Shown: positions 10,086 to 18,910 of the stretch, one piece after another | Layout: each line of letters opens with the position of its first letter | Position numbering within the stretch: position 1 is the stretch's first letter | Source: an uncultured Planctomycetales bacterium | GTDB lineage: Bacteria; Planctomycetota; Planctomycetia; Pirellulales; Thermoguttaceae | NCBI GenBank assembly: GCA_937889015.1 | Contig: CALARR010000362.1 | Coordinates: forward strand, 1 to 64,000 | Direction of reading: 5' to 3' | Length of the DNA: 64,000 nt | Notes under the pieces: model-generated | Database searches by the model: none | What the model was told of the DNA's origin: nothing | The model's input: only the letters and a program-made list of their open reading frames with translations | Translations under genes and position numbers: made by a program

Positions 10086-10346
10086 ATGAACTTCTTCAAT
10101 TGGCTGCGTGAAGGTGTACGAGAAGCGGTTCTCCTTGGCGTGACCGATGCCGTGCATGGGATCGGAACACCGCCCAATGGCGACGACATGGGTCAACGGC
10201 TCTTGGATGTGGTTCGCAAGGGATCGCCTGAACTGTCTCCCGCCAACACGATGACCCTGCCAGCACGCCGCAAGAAGCTCGGCCGCTCACTCAACGATGT
10301 TCACGCTAGCCTGGAACGCCAGACACCCCCGCTCGAAGAAGAATAA
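10086..10346 (+). CDS. Small conserved-looking hypothetical protein
   Basis: An 86-residue charged protein (MNFFNWLREGVREAVLLGVTDAVH...), preceded by GAGGAA about 12 bases upstream. The N-terminal 25 residues can form an amphipathic helix and the C-terminus is acidic (LEEE). No domain is recognised and there is no signal peptide. It sits alone on the plus strand between the divergent WD40 gene and the convergent DUF4105 gene. The coding call rests on the ribosome-binding site, codon-like composition and lack of a better candidate. Confidence 0.6.
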   Translation: MNFFNWLREGVREAVLLGVTDAVHGIGTPPNGDDMGQRLLDVVRKGSPELSPANTMTLPARRKKLGRSLNDVHASLERQTPPLEEE

Positions 10347-10500
10347 CGCATCTTGGCGCGCAAGCGATCCCTTCGCGTTCCAATACCCATGGCCGCATGA
10401 TGCTCCGCAGCCGGAGAACGAGTGGAGACGAACCGCATCGTCCCCTGCTCCCGTGCCCCCTCGCACACACCTGCTGCCGCCCATCCTGCCAGGGGCTATC

Positions 10501-11346
10501 TCAACGACGAATCATCTGGGAGAAAAGGGGGTTATCGCGATAGGCGTAGGAAGCGTAGTTGATCCGCGCCCGACGTTTGGTCTCTTCAAACGACCGGTCC
10601 GTGTCCAGCAACCCCAAATCGTAAGCCAACTGATCTGAATAGCCGGTCAACAACACACGCCAATCGTACCGGATTCGCTCGGGCGCGATGTTGTTTACGT
10701 GCCGACGAATGTTGGTCGTGCAGTTGTTGGCGAACGTGTCATAGAACTCCGGTCGCTCGGCCAACTGGTTTACCCGTTGCGCTACGTCCAGAAACAACTT
10801 CTGCGATTGTTCGGGGGTTGCGCGTACGCGATACAGGTAGACCTCGCTGAGCCGGTGGTTGGTGCGCAGGGCGACTACATCCCGCTCGTCGGCCAGCACG
10901 TACATGATCTCGAACTGGCGGAGCATGCCCTTGATCGGCGCAAAGACCTCGCCCTTCTCCTTGCGAATCTCGACCGACACGGCCAGGTAGTCTCGATCGG
11001 CGAAGCCGAAGCTGAGCATGGTGTGGGCCAGGCTGGAAGTCTCGGCAAAGGGGACGACCAGGAACCAGACCGAGTTCAACTCATCCAGACAGAATGTCTT
11101 GTCGTAGTAGTGGACCGTGTACTTGTCCGCACTGCGATAGTCGCAGTTGCGGATATTGCGTACGGTGACCTGCGATCCATCCACCTCTGCCGTAGGGAGC
11201 AGGACCTGATCGGCCGCCCAATCACGGTTATTGGAGGGCCGCAGCGCGCTGCAACCGGATGCCAGAAGTGGGAGCAGTCCCGCGGCCAAGAAATGCCGCA
11301 CGGCATACCAGAAGATTCGGCTTGGGATCGGGCCGGCAAACGCCAT
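10501..11346 (-). CDS. DUF4105 domain lipoprotein
   Basis: A 281-residue predicted lipoprotein. The N-terminus has a hydrophobic stretch ending in LLASGC, a somewhat loose lipobox, so the cysteine at about residue 32 should be lipidated. The rest matches the DUF4105 pattern: HTMLSFGFADRDYLAVSVEIR, an EIMYVLADERDV segment and YDTFANNCTTNIRRHVN, whose NNCTTN element is the most conserved part of the family. Biochemical function is unknown; members resemble papain-like peptidase folds, but that is an inference. Convergent with the small gene at 10086. Confidence 0.82.
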   Translation of the reverse strand: MAFAGPIPSRIFWYAVRHFLAAGLLPLLASGCSALRPSNNRDWAADQVLLPTAEVDGSQVTVRNIRNCDYRSADKYTVHYYDKTFCLDELNSVWFLVVPFAETSSLAHTMLSFGFADRDYLAVSVEIRKEKGEVFAPIKGMLRQFEIMYVLADERDVVALRTNHRLSEVYLYRVRATPEQSQKLFLDVAQRVNQLAERPEFYDTFANNCTTNIRRHVNNIAPERIRYDWRVLLTGYSDQLAYDLGLLDTDRSFEETKRRARINYASYAYRDNPLFSQMIRR

Positions 11347-11766
11347 CTGTACGCCAGAAGCTAGGACAAGATACCGCTAGGTCGGGGCAGACCCGCGGCC
11401 CGAGACAGGCGTGCAGGCTCGCCCCGTCGCTACTTTTAGGGAGCGGCTTCATACCGCATTTGCCTGCCTGAGGCAAGACCAGCGGCGAGCAGGGACGTAC
11501 AGTCGGATAGTGGTTGCATCCGCAATGAACTGAGATCATTGGGCTGCATCCGTATCAACCTGGCATCAATGGCACACAGTCCCTTCAGGGGACATAGGGC
11601 TCGCGTGACCTTATGCGGCACGTTAAAATCCTAGTGTCACTCCCAGAACCTGTCGGCAGCTCAGTCTTGCCGGGCCATCCGACGTGACTGGGATGCTTCT
11701 GGGATAAGTTCTTGCCTAGTCTCCTCTCTTGTCACAGAGTCTACTTCTTGCGAATGGCAGTACCGC
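11347..11766. other. Intergenic region with a possible stem-loop
   Basis: No gene is seen in these 420 bases between the divergent DUF4105 and PDZ genes. A perfect 8-bp inverted repeat (TCCCAGAA at 11641-11648, TTCTGGGA at 11697-11704) could fold in the PDZ gene leader. Two imperfect direct repeats beginning TGCATCCG lie near 11515 and 11547. No convincing promoter was identified. Confidence 0.4.
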
Positions 11767-12618
11767 ATGACTCGCACTTCCACAGCATGGATCATCGCCG
11801 GGGTCTGGGTCATCATCGCCCTTGGCCCTCAGTCCGGTCCAGTTCAAGCACAGTCGGCCTTGGAACGCTTGGAATCGCAACTGCGAAAGCAGCTCGGTGT
11901 TCGCGGTACAGGCGACAAGCCCGAGACGAGCAAACCGCCGAACTCGACTTCCGCATCTGGCAAATCGGGAGCGGCTCCGGCCGACGCGGCCGCTGCGCCC
12001 TTGGCCGAGCCAGCATTTCCTCAGCCGCCGCAAGCCAATGAACGCCCCCGTCCCTACTTGGGCATCGTGGTCGACGACCAGAACGATCGTGGGCGAGGGG
12101 TGCGGGTTCTGGATGTCCTGTCCGACGGACCGGGAGCGAAGGCGGGCCTGCAGAATCAAGATCTGCTGACCAGTATTTCAGGCATGCGAGTCCGCCAGTT
12201 GTCGGAAATGGCCGATATCCTGGACCTCTACGCCCCGGGCGACAAGGCCACCTTCGAAGTCCTCCGCAACGGCAAGCCCCTGAAGGTTGAATTCGTGCTT
12301 GGGCAGCGGCCGGTGGACCCTGCCCAGCCCAAGCCCCCGACACTCTCGGATCTGAACCCGGCCACACGTTCGAAATCCGCCGCTCCCGCTCCCTCGAAGC
12401 CTCGCGAACCGGCCTTGCCCCCCCCGCCGACCGTCGTCAAGACTGAGGCAACGCCGCCTTCGTCCACAACAACCGTAGCGGAGCCGGTGACCGACGACAC
12501 ATCCCGGGTGAAACAGCTTGAACAGCGTATCGAGCAGTTGGAGAAACGTCTCGCCGAATTAGAGCGAACCGTGGCGGGCAAGGGTGCTTCGGACGCTCAG
12601 AATCTACCCCAGAACTAA
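11767..12618 (+). CDS. Exported PDZ-domain protein with C-terminal coiled coil
   Basis: A 283-residue protein with a signal peptide (hydrophobic up to VQAQ, residues about 1-28), a low-complexity Pro/Ala/Ser linker, one PDZ domain (RPYLGIVVDD ... VLSDGPGAKAGLQNQDLLTSI ... LRNGKPLKVEFVLG, about residues 96-178), a second proline-rich linker and a C-terminal heptad coiled coil (QLEQRIEQLEKRLAELER). There is no protease domain, so it is not a HtrA-type enzyme. It probably binds peptide C-termini or assembles with a partner in the envelope. No clear Shine-Dalgarno is visible before the ATG. Confidence 0.82.
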   Translation: MTRTSTAWIIAGVWVIIALGPQSGPVQAQSALERLESQLRKQLGVRGTGDKPETSKPPNSTSASGKSGAAPADAAAAPLAEPAFPQPPQANERPRPYLGIVVDDQNDRGRGVRVLDVLSDGPGAKAGLQNQDLLTSISGMRVRQLSEMADILDLYAPGDKATFEVLRNGKPLKVEFVLGQRPVDPAQPKPPTLSDLNPATRSKSAAPAPSKPREPALPPPPTVVKTEATPPSSTTTVAEPVTDDTSRVKQLEQRIEQLEKRLAELERTVAGKGASDAQNLPQN

Positions 12619-12658
12619 CCCGGCAAGACCGACCTGCCAACAGGTTCTGGGACCGGCT

Positions 12659-13387
12659 CTAAGTAGCCCTGGCGTTAGGGCAGCCCTCACGGCCCCCCCC
12701 CAGGATCTCTGCCACTAGCCGCCGTGGGGCACCGATATCCAGCACGTGGACTGTGCCCAGATACCGCGCGGCGGACGGAGCCAGAAAGCCCGCCTTAAGG
12801 GCCACGAATGTACACGTGTGATCCGCACGCACGGTCCTTGTCGCAGCTTGCCCCGAATCGCAATCCAAACCGCTCGGCAGATCCACGGCCAGCCGCCGAA
12901 CAGACGCCGCGTTGAGCGTGTCGATCACCGTGTCCAACGGCGGCCGAGGTGCCCCCCGGGCACCAGTCCCCAGCAGGGCATCCACAACCCAATCGGCGCC
13001 CGCCAACCGCTGCGCAAGCCGCACCGGATCATGACTGCCGGCCAGAACCTCCACAGGCAGTCCTGCCTTGTGAATGATCTGATAATTGACTGCCGCGTCG
13101 CCCACCAAATCGCGAGGCTCCGACCACAGCAGGACTTCCACCTGATATCCGCGGAGATCCAGGTGCCTCGCAATCACGAATCCGTCGCCTGCATTGTTGC
13201 CCTTGCCGCAGCAAATGACCACTCGACCGCCGATCCCCAACCGACAGAGCACATCGGCCGTGCCCCGGCCAGCGTTCTCCATCAGCACCAGCCCGGAGAT
13301 TCCGTATTCCTCATTGGCCCGGCGATCAACCTCCTGCGCCTGCGCGCGAGTCACAGTCGGTGGTGTCCCTATGGCACGTTGCATCAT
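12659..13387 (-). CDS. nnrE: NAD(P)H-hydrate epimerase
   Basis: A 242-residue YjeF-N/NAXE-type epimerase that interconverts R and S forms of damaged NAD(P)HX for repair. Signature segments are ISGLVLMENAGRG, VVICCGKGNNAGDGFVIARHL (nucleotide-binding loop), VDALLGTGARG and VDLPSGLDCDSG. Length fits the stand-alone epimerase; the ADP-dependent dehydratase domain fused in many bacteria is absent and must be encoded elsewhere. An open extension to 13843 overlaps the upstream zinc-ribbon gene and is rejected; the tandem ATG at 13387/13384 is the natural start. It likely follows the gene at 13435 in one transcript, 47 bases downstream. Confidence 0.9.
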   Translation of the reverse strand: MMQRAIGTPPTVTRAQAQEVDRRANEEYGISGLVLMENAGRGTADVLCRLGIGGRVVICCGKGNNAGDGFVIARHLDLRGYQVEVLLWSEPRDLVGDAAVNYQIIHKAGLPVEVLAGSHDPVRLAQRLAGADWVVDALLGTGARGAPRPPLDTVIDTLNAASVRRLAVDLPSGLDCDSGQAATRTVRADHTCTFVALKAGFLAPSAARYLGTVHVLDIGAPRRLVAEILGGGREGCPNARAT

Positions 13388-13434
13388 TGCAGCCCACCAG
13401 CGAGCTCTCCCGCACGAAGCCTCTCGAAGGAACT

Positions 13435-14145
13435 TCAGACCATGTCGATGCCGTGCGAATGAAAGTCGTTGTTGCCCAGGTAGTCCAGGATCGCCTGGGC
13501 ACGTTCCCACACCTCGCGCATGAAATGCTCGCGCAGAACTTGCCGCACCACGTTCTTCTGATCTCGGTTGAGCGACCCATAGCCGGTAATGGTGCGGACA
13601 ACCAGATCGTCCCCCCGAGCCAAATTGGCCAATGCCCAACTCTTGGCGAGTTGATAGCTGCAAATCCCCGTCAGTTGCATTCCGGTCGGAGTCTGCGCAA
13701 GCTTCAACTCCACCAGCTTGAAGTCTCCCTGGGTGGGTAGTTTGTCGCGATTGCGCACCGCACTGACCAGGCCCGCATTGGTCTTCAGTAGCCACCCCTG
13801 ACCATCGTTTTCCCAATTGGCCACCAAACGCGTGCGATCGCAAATCAAGTAGCGGTGGACTCGTATCAGGCGTTCCAGACGCCAGCCGTGGCCATGCTCC
13901 GGTTGGTCCGTCAGACGCGCTGTCGCCGCCACCTGAGATTCAGCCTCAGCGGGCACTCCCTCTTCGATACCAGACGGTTCCGAACCCGGGGCCGGAGTCT
14001 CGTCACTCACGCCACCAGCCACCCCCTCCTGAGTAGCCGGAATCGCACACAAAGTTTTGCATTTCGGGCAGGGTCGGGCTTGTCCGGCCAGCTCATGCTT
14101 GGCGCTTAGGTTGCTGCCACAGCCGGGACACTGGAAGCGAATCAT
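13435..14145 (-). CDS. Zinc-ribbon protein of unknown function
   Basis: A 236-residue cytosolic protein. The N-terminus is a zinc ribbon, CPGCGSNL ... CPKCKTLC (residues about 6-32), of the MJ0042/FHA-associated kind frequent in planctomycetes. A variable Glu/Pro linker follows. The C-terminal 140 residues form an alpha/beta domain (YLICDRTRLVANWENDGQGWLL ... TGICSYQLAKSWALANLARG) that I do not recognise. It precedes nnrE on the same strand by 47 bases, suggesting co-transcription. Confidence 0.75.
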   Translation of the reverse strand: MIRFQCPGCGSNLSAKHELAGQARPCPKCKTLCAIPATQEGVAGGVSDETPAPGSEPSGIEEGVPAEAESQVAATARLTDQPEHGHGWRLERLIRVHRYLICDRTRLVANWENDGQGWLLKTNAGLVSAVRNRDKLPTQGDFKLVELKLAQTPTGMQLTGICSYQLAKSWALANLARGDDLVVRTITGYGSLNRDQKNVVRQVLREHFMREVWERAQAILDYLGNNDFHSHGIDMV

Positions 14146-14615
14146 CGCGAAAGCCCCTCTTACGGCGATACCGATCGCAAACTAGCCAATAGGAAATGAC
14201 CACTGAGCAGGATAGCGAACACGGGGGGGCCGGTCAAACGAATTGCCAGATTCCGTGGCACCTGCCGCGATCAGAGCGGCCTCGACGGCCCGCTCGCTTC
14301 CACAATCGGTCGGATGCTATGTTCAGCAACGACAACCACGGCCGTACGGGGGGGTGCCAATTGCGTAGATTGCCAGGTCGGGCTACCATGTTGGTTTTGG
14401 GTAGCGGAGCAAAACTTTGCCGTAGCCGGCAGATCTGTTGCCCGCGCCTCTCCGCTGCGGCCGAATCGATTAAAAGGCTGTTGTGTACCAAGCCTTACCG
14501 GCCCTGCCACTTTGAAGGCCAAAGAAGACTTTCCGATGCGTCTCGGCCAGCCAAGCCGTTCAGCATTACGACTGGCTTGCGCTTCGGTGTCCACTTAGAT
14601 GGAGCTAGGATAGCA
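14146..14615. other. Intergenic region, no gene seen
   Basis: These 470 bases separate divergent genes. The frame of the downstream synthase stays open through them, but the translated extension is Arg/Ser/Cys-rich and unlike the enzyme family. I see no tRNA, strong hairpin or convincing promoter. Confidence 0.4.
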
Positions 14616-17600
14616 GTGTCGCGCGATCACCTATTGGGGAGCTTCTATGGACCCTCGACCCTCGTGGAGTTGCTGCGCCACCGTATGCGTTGCCAGGGTG
14701 ACGACGTGGCCTTCACCTATCTGGTCGATGGCGAGAACGAACAAGTCCAGATTACGTACAAGGAACTGGACCGACAGGCGCGGGCCATTGGTGCTTGGCT
14801 GGAGGAACATGGCCTGGTAGGGCAACGAGCCCTACTATTGTATCCACCTGGACTGGAGTTCATCGTCGCCTTCTTCGGCTGCCTGTATGCGGGGGTCGTG
14901 GCTGTACCGGTCTACCCACCCCGTCGGAACCGGTCACTCAACCGTATTCAGGCCATCGCTGACGATGCAGAGACGCGTGTGGCCCTAACCACGGACTCCG
15001 TCCTCACACGCGTTGAACCGCTGATCGACGCGACGCCGCACTTGAAGCAGTTGACCTGGCTGGCCACCTGCCATGTGCAGCCAGGAATCGAAGACCAGTG
15101 GGAGATGCCGGAGGTCGACCGAGACACTTTGGCCTTCCTGCAATACACATCGGGCTCCACGGGAACGCCCAAGGGGGTGGCCCTTGACCACGCCAACCTC
15201 TTGCACAACTCGGCCTTGATTGCCCATTCTTTCGAGCACACGCGTTCCGGTGGCGGGGTCTTCTGGCTGCCCAGCTATCATGATATGGGGCTCATCGGGG
15301 GTATCCTGCAGCCTTTATATGTGGGCCGGCCAAATGTCCTTATGTCGCCCATGGCATTCCTGCAGAAGCCCTATCGCTGGTTGTCGGCCATTTCGCGTTT
15401 CCGTTGCTCGACCAGCGGCGGGCCGAACTTCGCTTACGAGTTGTGTGTCCGCAAGGTCACGCCGGAACAGCGCAAGACACTGGACCTAAGTTCTTGGCTA
15501 GTAGCCTTTAACGGCGCCGAACCAGTCCGGGCCGAAACAATCCAAGCCTTCACCGAGGCCTTCGCTCCTTGTGGTTTCCGGCCGGAGGCTTTTTACCCCT
15601 GCTACGGCATGGCCGAGGCCACTTTGATCGTTTCCGGTGGCTTCGCCAGGCAAAGGCCGATAATTCGCAACTTCGACGCCGATGCCTTGACTCGGAACGA
15701 GGTGCTCGAAGTCGATGCCACGACGGAACACGCTCGGGCCATGGTCGGTTGCGGACAGTCGATGCCCGATCAGGAAGTTGTCATTGCCGATCCCGACACA
15801 ATGGTCGCCTGCTTGCCAGGCTCTGTCGGTGAAATCTGGGTCCGCGGACCGAGCATCGCCCAGGGATACTGGAACCAACCCGAGACCACCGAAAAGACCT
15901 TCCACGCATACCTCAAAGAAAGCGGCGAGGGCCCCTTCCTCCGCACCGGCGACCTGGGCTTCTTCCACGAAGGCGAATTGTTCATTACCGGGCGGTTGAA
16001 GGACATCATCATCATCCACGGAGTCAATCACTACCCGCAGGACATTGAACTGACCGTGGCTCAGTGTAGCCCTCGTCTGCGTCCCGATTCTGGCGCGGCC
16101 TTCACCGTGGAGAAGGATGGACGGCAGCAACTGGTTCTGGTCCAGGAAATTGAACGTCACAAACACGGTGGCCTGGATGACGTGCTCAAGGCTGTGCGAC
16201 GAGCCATCTCCGAAGAGCATGATCTGGCAGTCGACTCGGTCGTGCTTGTCAAGACGGGCACAATCCCCAAGACCTCTAGCGGCAAGATCCAACGGCACGC
16301 CTGCCGCGATGGCTATCTCCAAAATACGCTTAATGTTGTGGCTCAATGGCAAGCCGCTTCCGGCGAGACCACGCTCGTCCCCGATGGCCAGTCCACCGAC
16401 GAGGCCCACCCCCTCACGCCCACCCAGCCCTCGCAGACCACCAAACCACATCGTGTCGGGGCAGATTCTTGTGCCACCGGTACCGCCCCAGCCACCGGAG
16501 CGCCGGTCCGCATGTCGAAGAACGGCTCGGGTGGCTCAGCCAAGAAAGAGAAAGAGGCTACAGCCCCCTCTAGCCCCCCAGGGAAGCCCCTCGACGCTTG
16601 CCTGGCCGACAAGCCCCTGCCCCCATCCGGCGGATCTGAGATTCAGGTCAAACCACCGACCGTGGTGGAACTGGTGCTGGAACAGGTCCGTCTGATTGCC
16701 AAAGAGCGGGCCAATCAATTGACCCTCGACACCCCGATCGCAGAATTGGGGCTCGATTCGCTGGAACGCATGGAGATCCTCGCGGCACTCGAGGAACGAT
16801 TTGGCGCCCGCTTCCCCGAAGAGGTCCCGCCCGAACTCGAAACGTGCCGTGATGTCGTCGGCGCGGTCGAGAAATACCTCGGCACCGAACCGCGACCTCG
16901 TGCCGAACAGCCGCCCAATACCCAGGTCTCACCTGATTGCTACCGCGTCGAACTCTTCCCTGAATACTTGCGGCTCAAACAGAACCTCGACTTGCTGCAG
17001 TCCACCGGTCTCGGAAACCCCTATTTCACGGTCCATGAGGGGATTACCAACGACCGGACCCGGATCGGCGGCCAAGACTTCATCAATTTCTGTAGCTACA
17101 ACTATGTTGGCATGTCGGGCGACCCAACCGTAATCCGGGCCGCTCAGGAGGCCGCTCAGCGCTTCGGCACCAGCGTCTCTGCAAGCCGCCTGGTCTCGGG
17201 CGAAAAGCCCGTGCATCGGGACTTGGAAGCTGCCATCGCCCGCTTCATCGGCACCGACGACGCCGTGGTCTTTGTCGGCGGCCATTCCACGAACGAGACC
17301 ACAATCGGGCATCTTTTCGGCCCGGGCGACCTGATCCTCCACGATTCCTTGTCCCACAATAGCATCGTCCAGGGGAGCCTGCTTTCCGGGGCTCGCCGCC
17401 GCGCCTTCCCGCACAACGATTGGCAGGCCGCCGACGCGCTGCTGCGCCAGTATCGACACGAGTATCGTCGTGTGTTGCTGGTGATCGAGGGCGTCTACAG
17501 CATGGACGGCGACATCCCCGATCTACCGCAATTCATCGAAGTGAAGAAACGCCACAAGACCCTGCTGATGATCGACGAAGCCCACTCAGCGGGGACCATC

Positions 17601-18179
17601 GGCCCACACGGTCGAGGAATCGGCGAATACTACGAAGTGGATCGGGCCGACGTCGACATCTGGATGGGAACCCTGAGCAAGTCCTTCGGCAGTTGCGGCG
17701 GTTACATTGCCGGATGCAAGGAACTGGTTCAGTATCTCAAGTACACGGCCCCTGGTTTCGTCTACAGTGTCGGCATGCCGCCACCTAACGCCGCGGCTGC
17801 GCTCACCTCCTTGGAACTGATCGAGGCCCAGCCAGAACGAGTTATTCGCTTGCAGCGAAGGTCGCGACTCTTCCTGAGGCTTGCTCAAGAGAGGGGACTT
17901 AACACCGGCCTCAGCAAGGATTCGCCAGTCGTTCCGGTCATCTTGGGAAACTCCATCCACTGCTTACAGCTATCCAAGGGCCTCTTCAAGCGGGGGATCA
18001 ACGTCCAGCCAATCCTGCACCCTGCGGTCGAAGAGAGCGCCGCCCGACTCCGATTCTTCATCACCTCGCTGCATACCGAAGACCAAATTCGCTACGCGGT
18101 GGACGCCCTGGTCGAGGAACTGGAGCAGATCAACCCCGATTATCTCACCGCCAAACACGGTCAGGCGGTAGTGCGCTGA
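14616..18179 (+). CDS. Fused fatty acyl-AMP ligase / acyl carrier protein / alpha-oxoamine synthase
   Basis: A 1187-residue three-part enzyme. Residues about 1-580 form a fatty acyl-AMP ligase: adenylate motif TSGSTGTPKG (around 177-186), FWLPSYHDMGLIGG, GMAEATLIVSGG, RTGDLGF and a C-terminal lysine region KTSSGKIQRH. A Pro/Ser/Lys-rich linker (about 585-665) follows. The carrier domain has GLDSLERME with the phosphopantetheine serine at S715. The C-terminal part is a fold-type I PLP enzyme of the alpha-oxoamine synthase family (KBL/AONS/serine palmitoyltransferase): FCSYNYVGMSG, MIDEAHSAG and the PLP lysine K1022 in TLSKSFG. Predicted chemistry: activate a fatty acid, load it on the carrier, and condense it with an amino acid to a 3-ketoamine. 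GTG 14616 was chosen because AGGA lies 5 bases upstream. Confidence 0.9.
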   Translation: MSRDHLLGSFYGPSTLVELLRHRMRCQGDDVAFTYLVDGENEQVQITYKELDRQARAIGAWLEEHGLVGQRALLLYPPGLEFIVAFFGCLYAGVVAVPVYPPRRNRSLNRIQAIADDAETRVALTTDSVLTRVEPLIDATPHLKQLTWLATCHVQPGIEDQWEMPEVDRDTLAFLQYTSGSTGTPKGVALDHANLLHNSALIAHSFEHTRSGGGVFWLPSYHDMGLIGGILQPLYVGRPNVLMSPMAFLQKPYRWLSAISRFRCSTSGGPNFAYELCVRKVTPEQRKTLDLSSWLVAFNGAEPVRAETIQAFTEAFAPCGFRPEAFYPCYGMAEATLIVSGGFARQRPIIRNFDADALTRNEVLEVDATTEHARAMVGCGQSMPDQEVVIADPDTMVACLPGSVGEIWVRGPSIAQGYWNQPETTEKTFHAYLKESGEGPFLRTGDLGFFHEGELFITGRLKDIIIIHGVNHYPQDIELTVAQCSPRLRPDSGAAFTVEKDGRQQLVLVQEIERHKHGGLDDVLKAVRRAISEEHDLAVDSVVLVKTGTIPKTSSGKIQRHACRDGYLQNTLNVVAQWQAASGETTLVPDGQSTDEAHPLTPTQPSQTTKPHRVGADSCATGTAPATGAPVRMSKNGSGGSAKKEKEATAPSSPPGKPLDACLADKPLPPSGGSEIQVKPPTVVELVLEQVRLIAKERANQLTLDTPIAELGLDSLERMEILAALEERFGARFPEEVPPELETCRDVVGAVEKYLGTEPRPRAEQPPNTQVSPDCYRVELFPEYLRLKQNLDLLQSTGLGNPYFTVHEGITNDRTRIGGQDFINFCSYNYVGMSGDPTVIRAAQEAAQRFGTSVSASRLVSGEKPVHRDLEAAIARFIGTDDAVVFVGGHSTNETTIGHLFGPGDLILHDSLSHNSIVQGSLLSGARRRAFPHNDWQAADALLRQYRHEYRRVLLVIEGVYSMDGDIPDLPQFIEVKKRHKTLLMIDEAHSAGTIGPHGRGIGEYYEVDRADVDIWMGTLSKSFGSCGGYIAGCKELVQYLKYTAPGFVYSVGMPPPNAAAALTSLELIEAQPERVIRLQRRSRLFLRLAQERGLNTGLSKDSPVVPVILGNSIHCLQLSKGLFKRGINVQPILHPAVEESAARLRFFITSLHTEDQIRYAVDALVEELEQINPDYLTAKHGQAVVR

Positions 18180-18344
18180 ACGCAAATTGGCGAGGAACGG
18201 TGTTGCTTTCGTCGCTTGGGGAGGTTAGAAAAATACTGAGATCGCGCTGCGCACTGTGCGGTGCAGCTCAGCAATCTTCTGCGAAGTGGGTCGCGCGCGG
18301 GGCGCGCGGCTTGCTTCTGGGTTTCGCTTCGAAGGGCTGAACGA

Positions 18345-18530
18345 TTGCTTACTGAACAAGAAATTGCGCGTAGTTGGCGGAAACTGTTTCTGGGCCGTAA
18401 GGAAGTAGACAGCGACGTGCTGGAAAAGGCCGAGGCTCTCCTGGACGAGTTGCGCCCGGAAAGCCCGTTGCGTCACCGATTGGGCTTGGAGTTGGACGAA
18501 CTTCGTCAACTCAAGCCCGGTCACGACTGA
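18345..18530 (+). CDS. Small hypothetical protein downstream of the lipid synthase fusion
   Basis: A 61-residue helical, charged protein starting at TTG (MLTEQEIARSWRKLFLGRKEV...), with AAGGG about 9 bases upstream. The start could also be further upstream, since the frame is open to 18261, but that part is basic and low in helix signal. It has no recognised domain. It follows the synthase fusion by 165 bases on the same strand, so co-transcription is possible. The sequence (DSDVLEKAEALLDEL, ESPLRHRLGLELDEL) looks like a two-helix protein. Confidence 0.55.
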   Translation: MLTEQEIARSWRKLFLGRKEVDSDVLEKAEALLDELRPESPLRHRLGLELDELRQLKPGHD

Positions 18531-18848
18531 GCCCGGATGATCCAATCCGGCTGTTGCCGAATTCGCCCGTAGCCCAGTTCGCCACAATCCGCACGGAGAA
18601 CGGCGGTTAGCTCGAACGCGGGCCAGTTCGGATGTACCTCTTGCGCGGTGCTGTACGCATCCCTTGACGCCGCCGGCGTTGGCAACCGTTCCGCAAAGTT
18701 CCGTAGTGCCGTTGAAACGAGGCCGGACACCATTCAAAGGATGGGGCCGCCGCAACCTGGCTCTCCCGGGCCAAGCCTCCGGCCCCGCACCTTTCGCGCC
18801 ACGCGAAATCTGCCGCGCCCTTGGTCAACCACCGCCGCAACAACAAAA

Positions 18849-18875
18849 ACGGCCGGACGATTTTCGTCCGGCCGT
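18849..18875 (-). terminator. Intrinsic terminator of the outer-membrane barrel gene
   Basis: A perfect 12-bp stem (ACGGCCGGACGA at 18849-18860, TCGTCCGGCCGT at 18864-18875) has a TTT loop. Read on the minus strand it is followed by TTTTTG, giving a Rho-independent terminator 36 bases after the stop at 18911. Confidence 0.85.
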
Positions 18876-18910
18876 CGCTGTTTCTGCAGATCGTAGCTGA
18901 CTGCCCCGCT

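Noticed and set aside
13388..13843. An N-terminal extension of nnrE
   Set aside because: It lies in another frame of the zinc-ribbon gene and is not YjeF-like.
14196..14615. An in-frame N-terminal extension of the lipid synthase fusion
   Set aside because: The extension has no similarity to the ligase family and GTG 14616 has a good AGGA at 5 bases.
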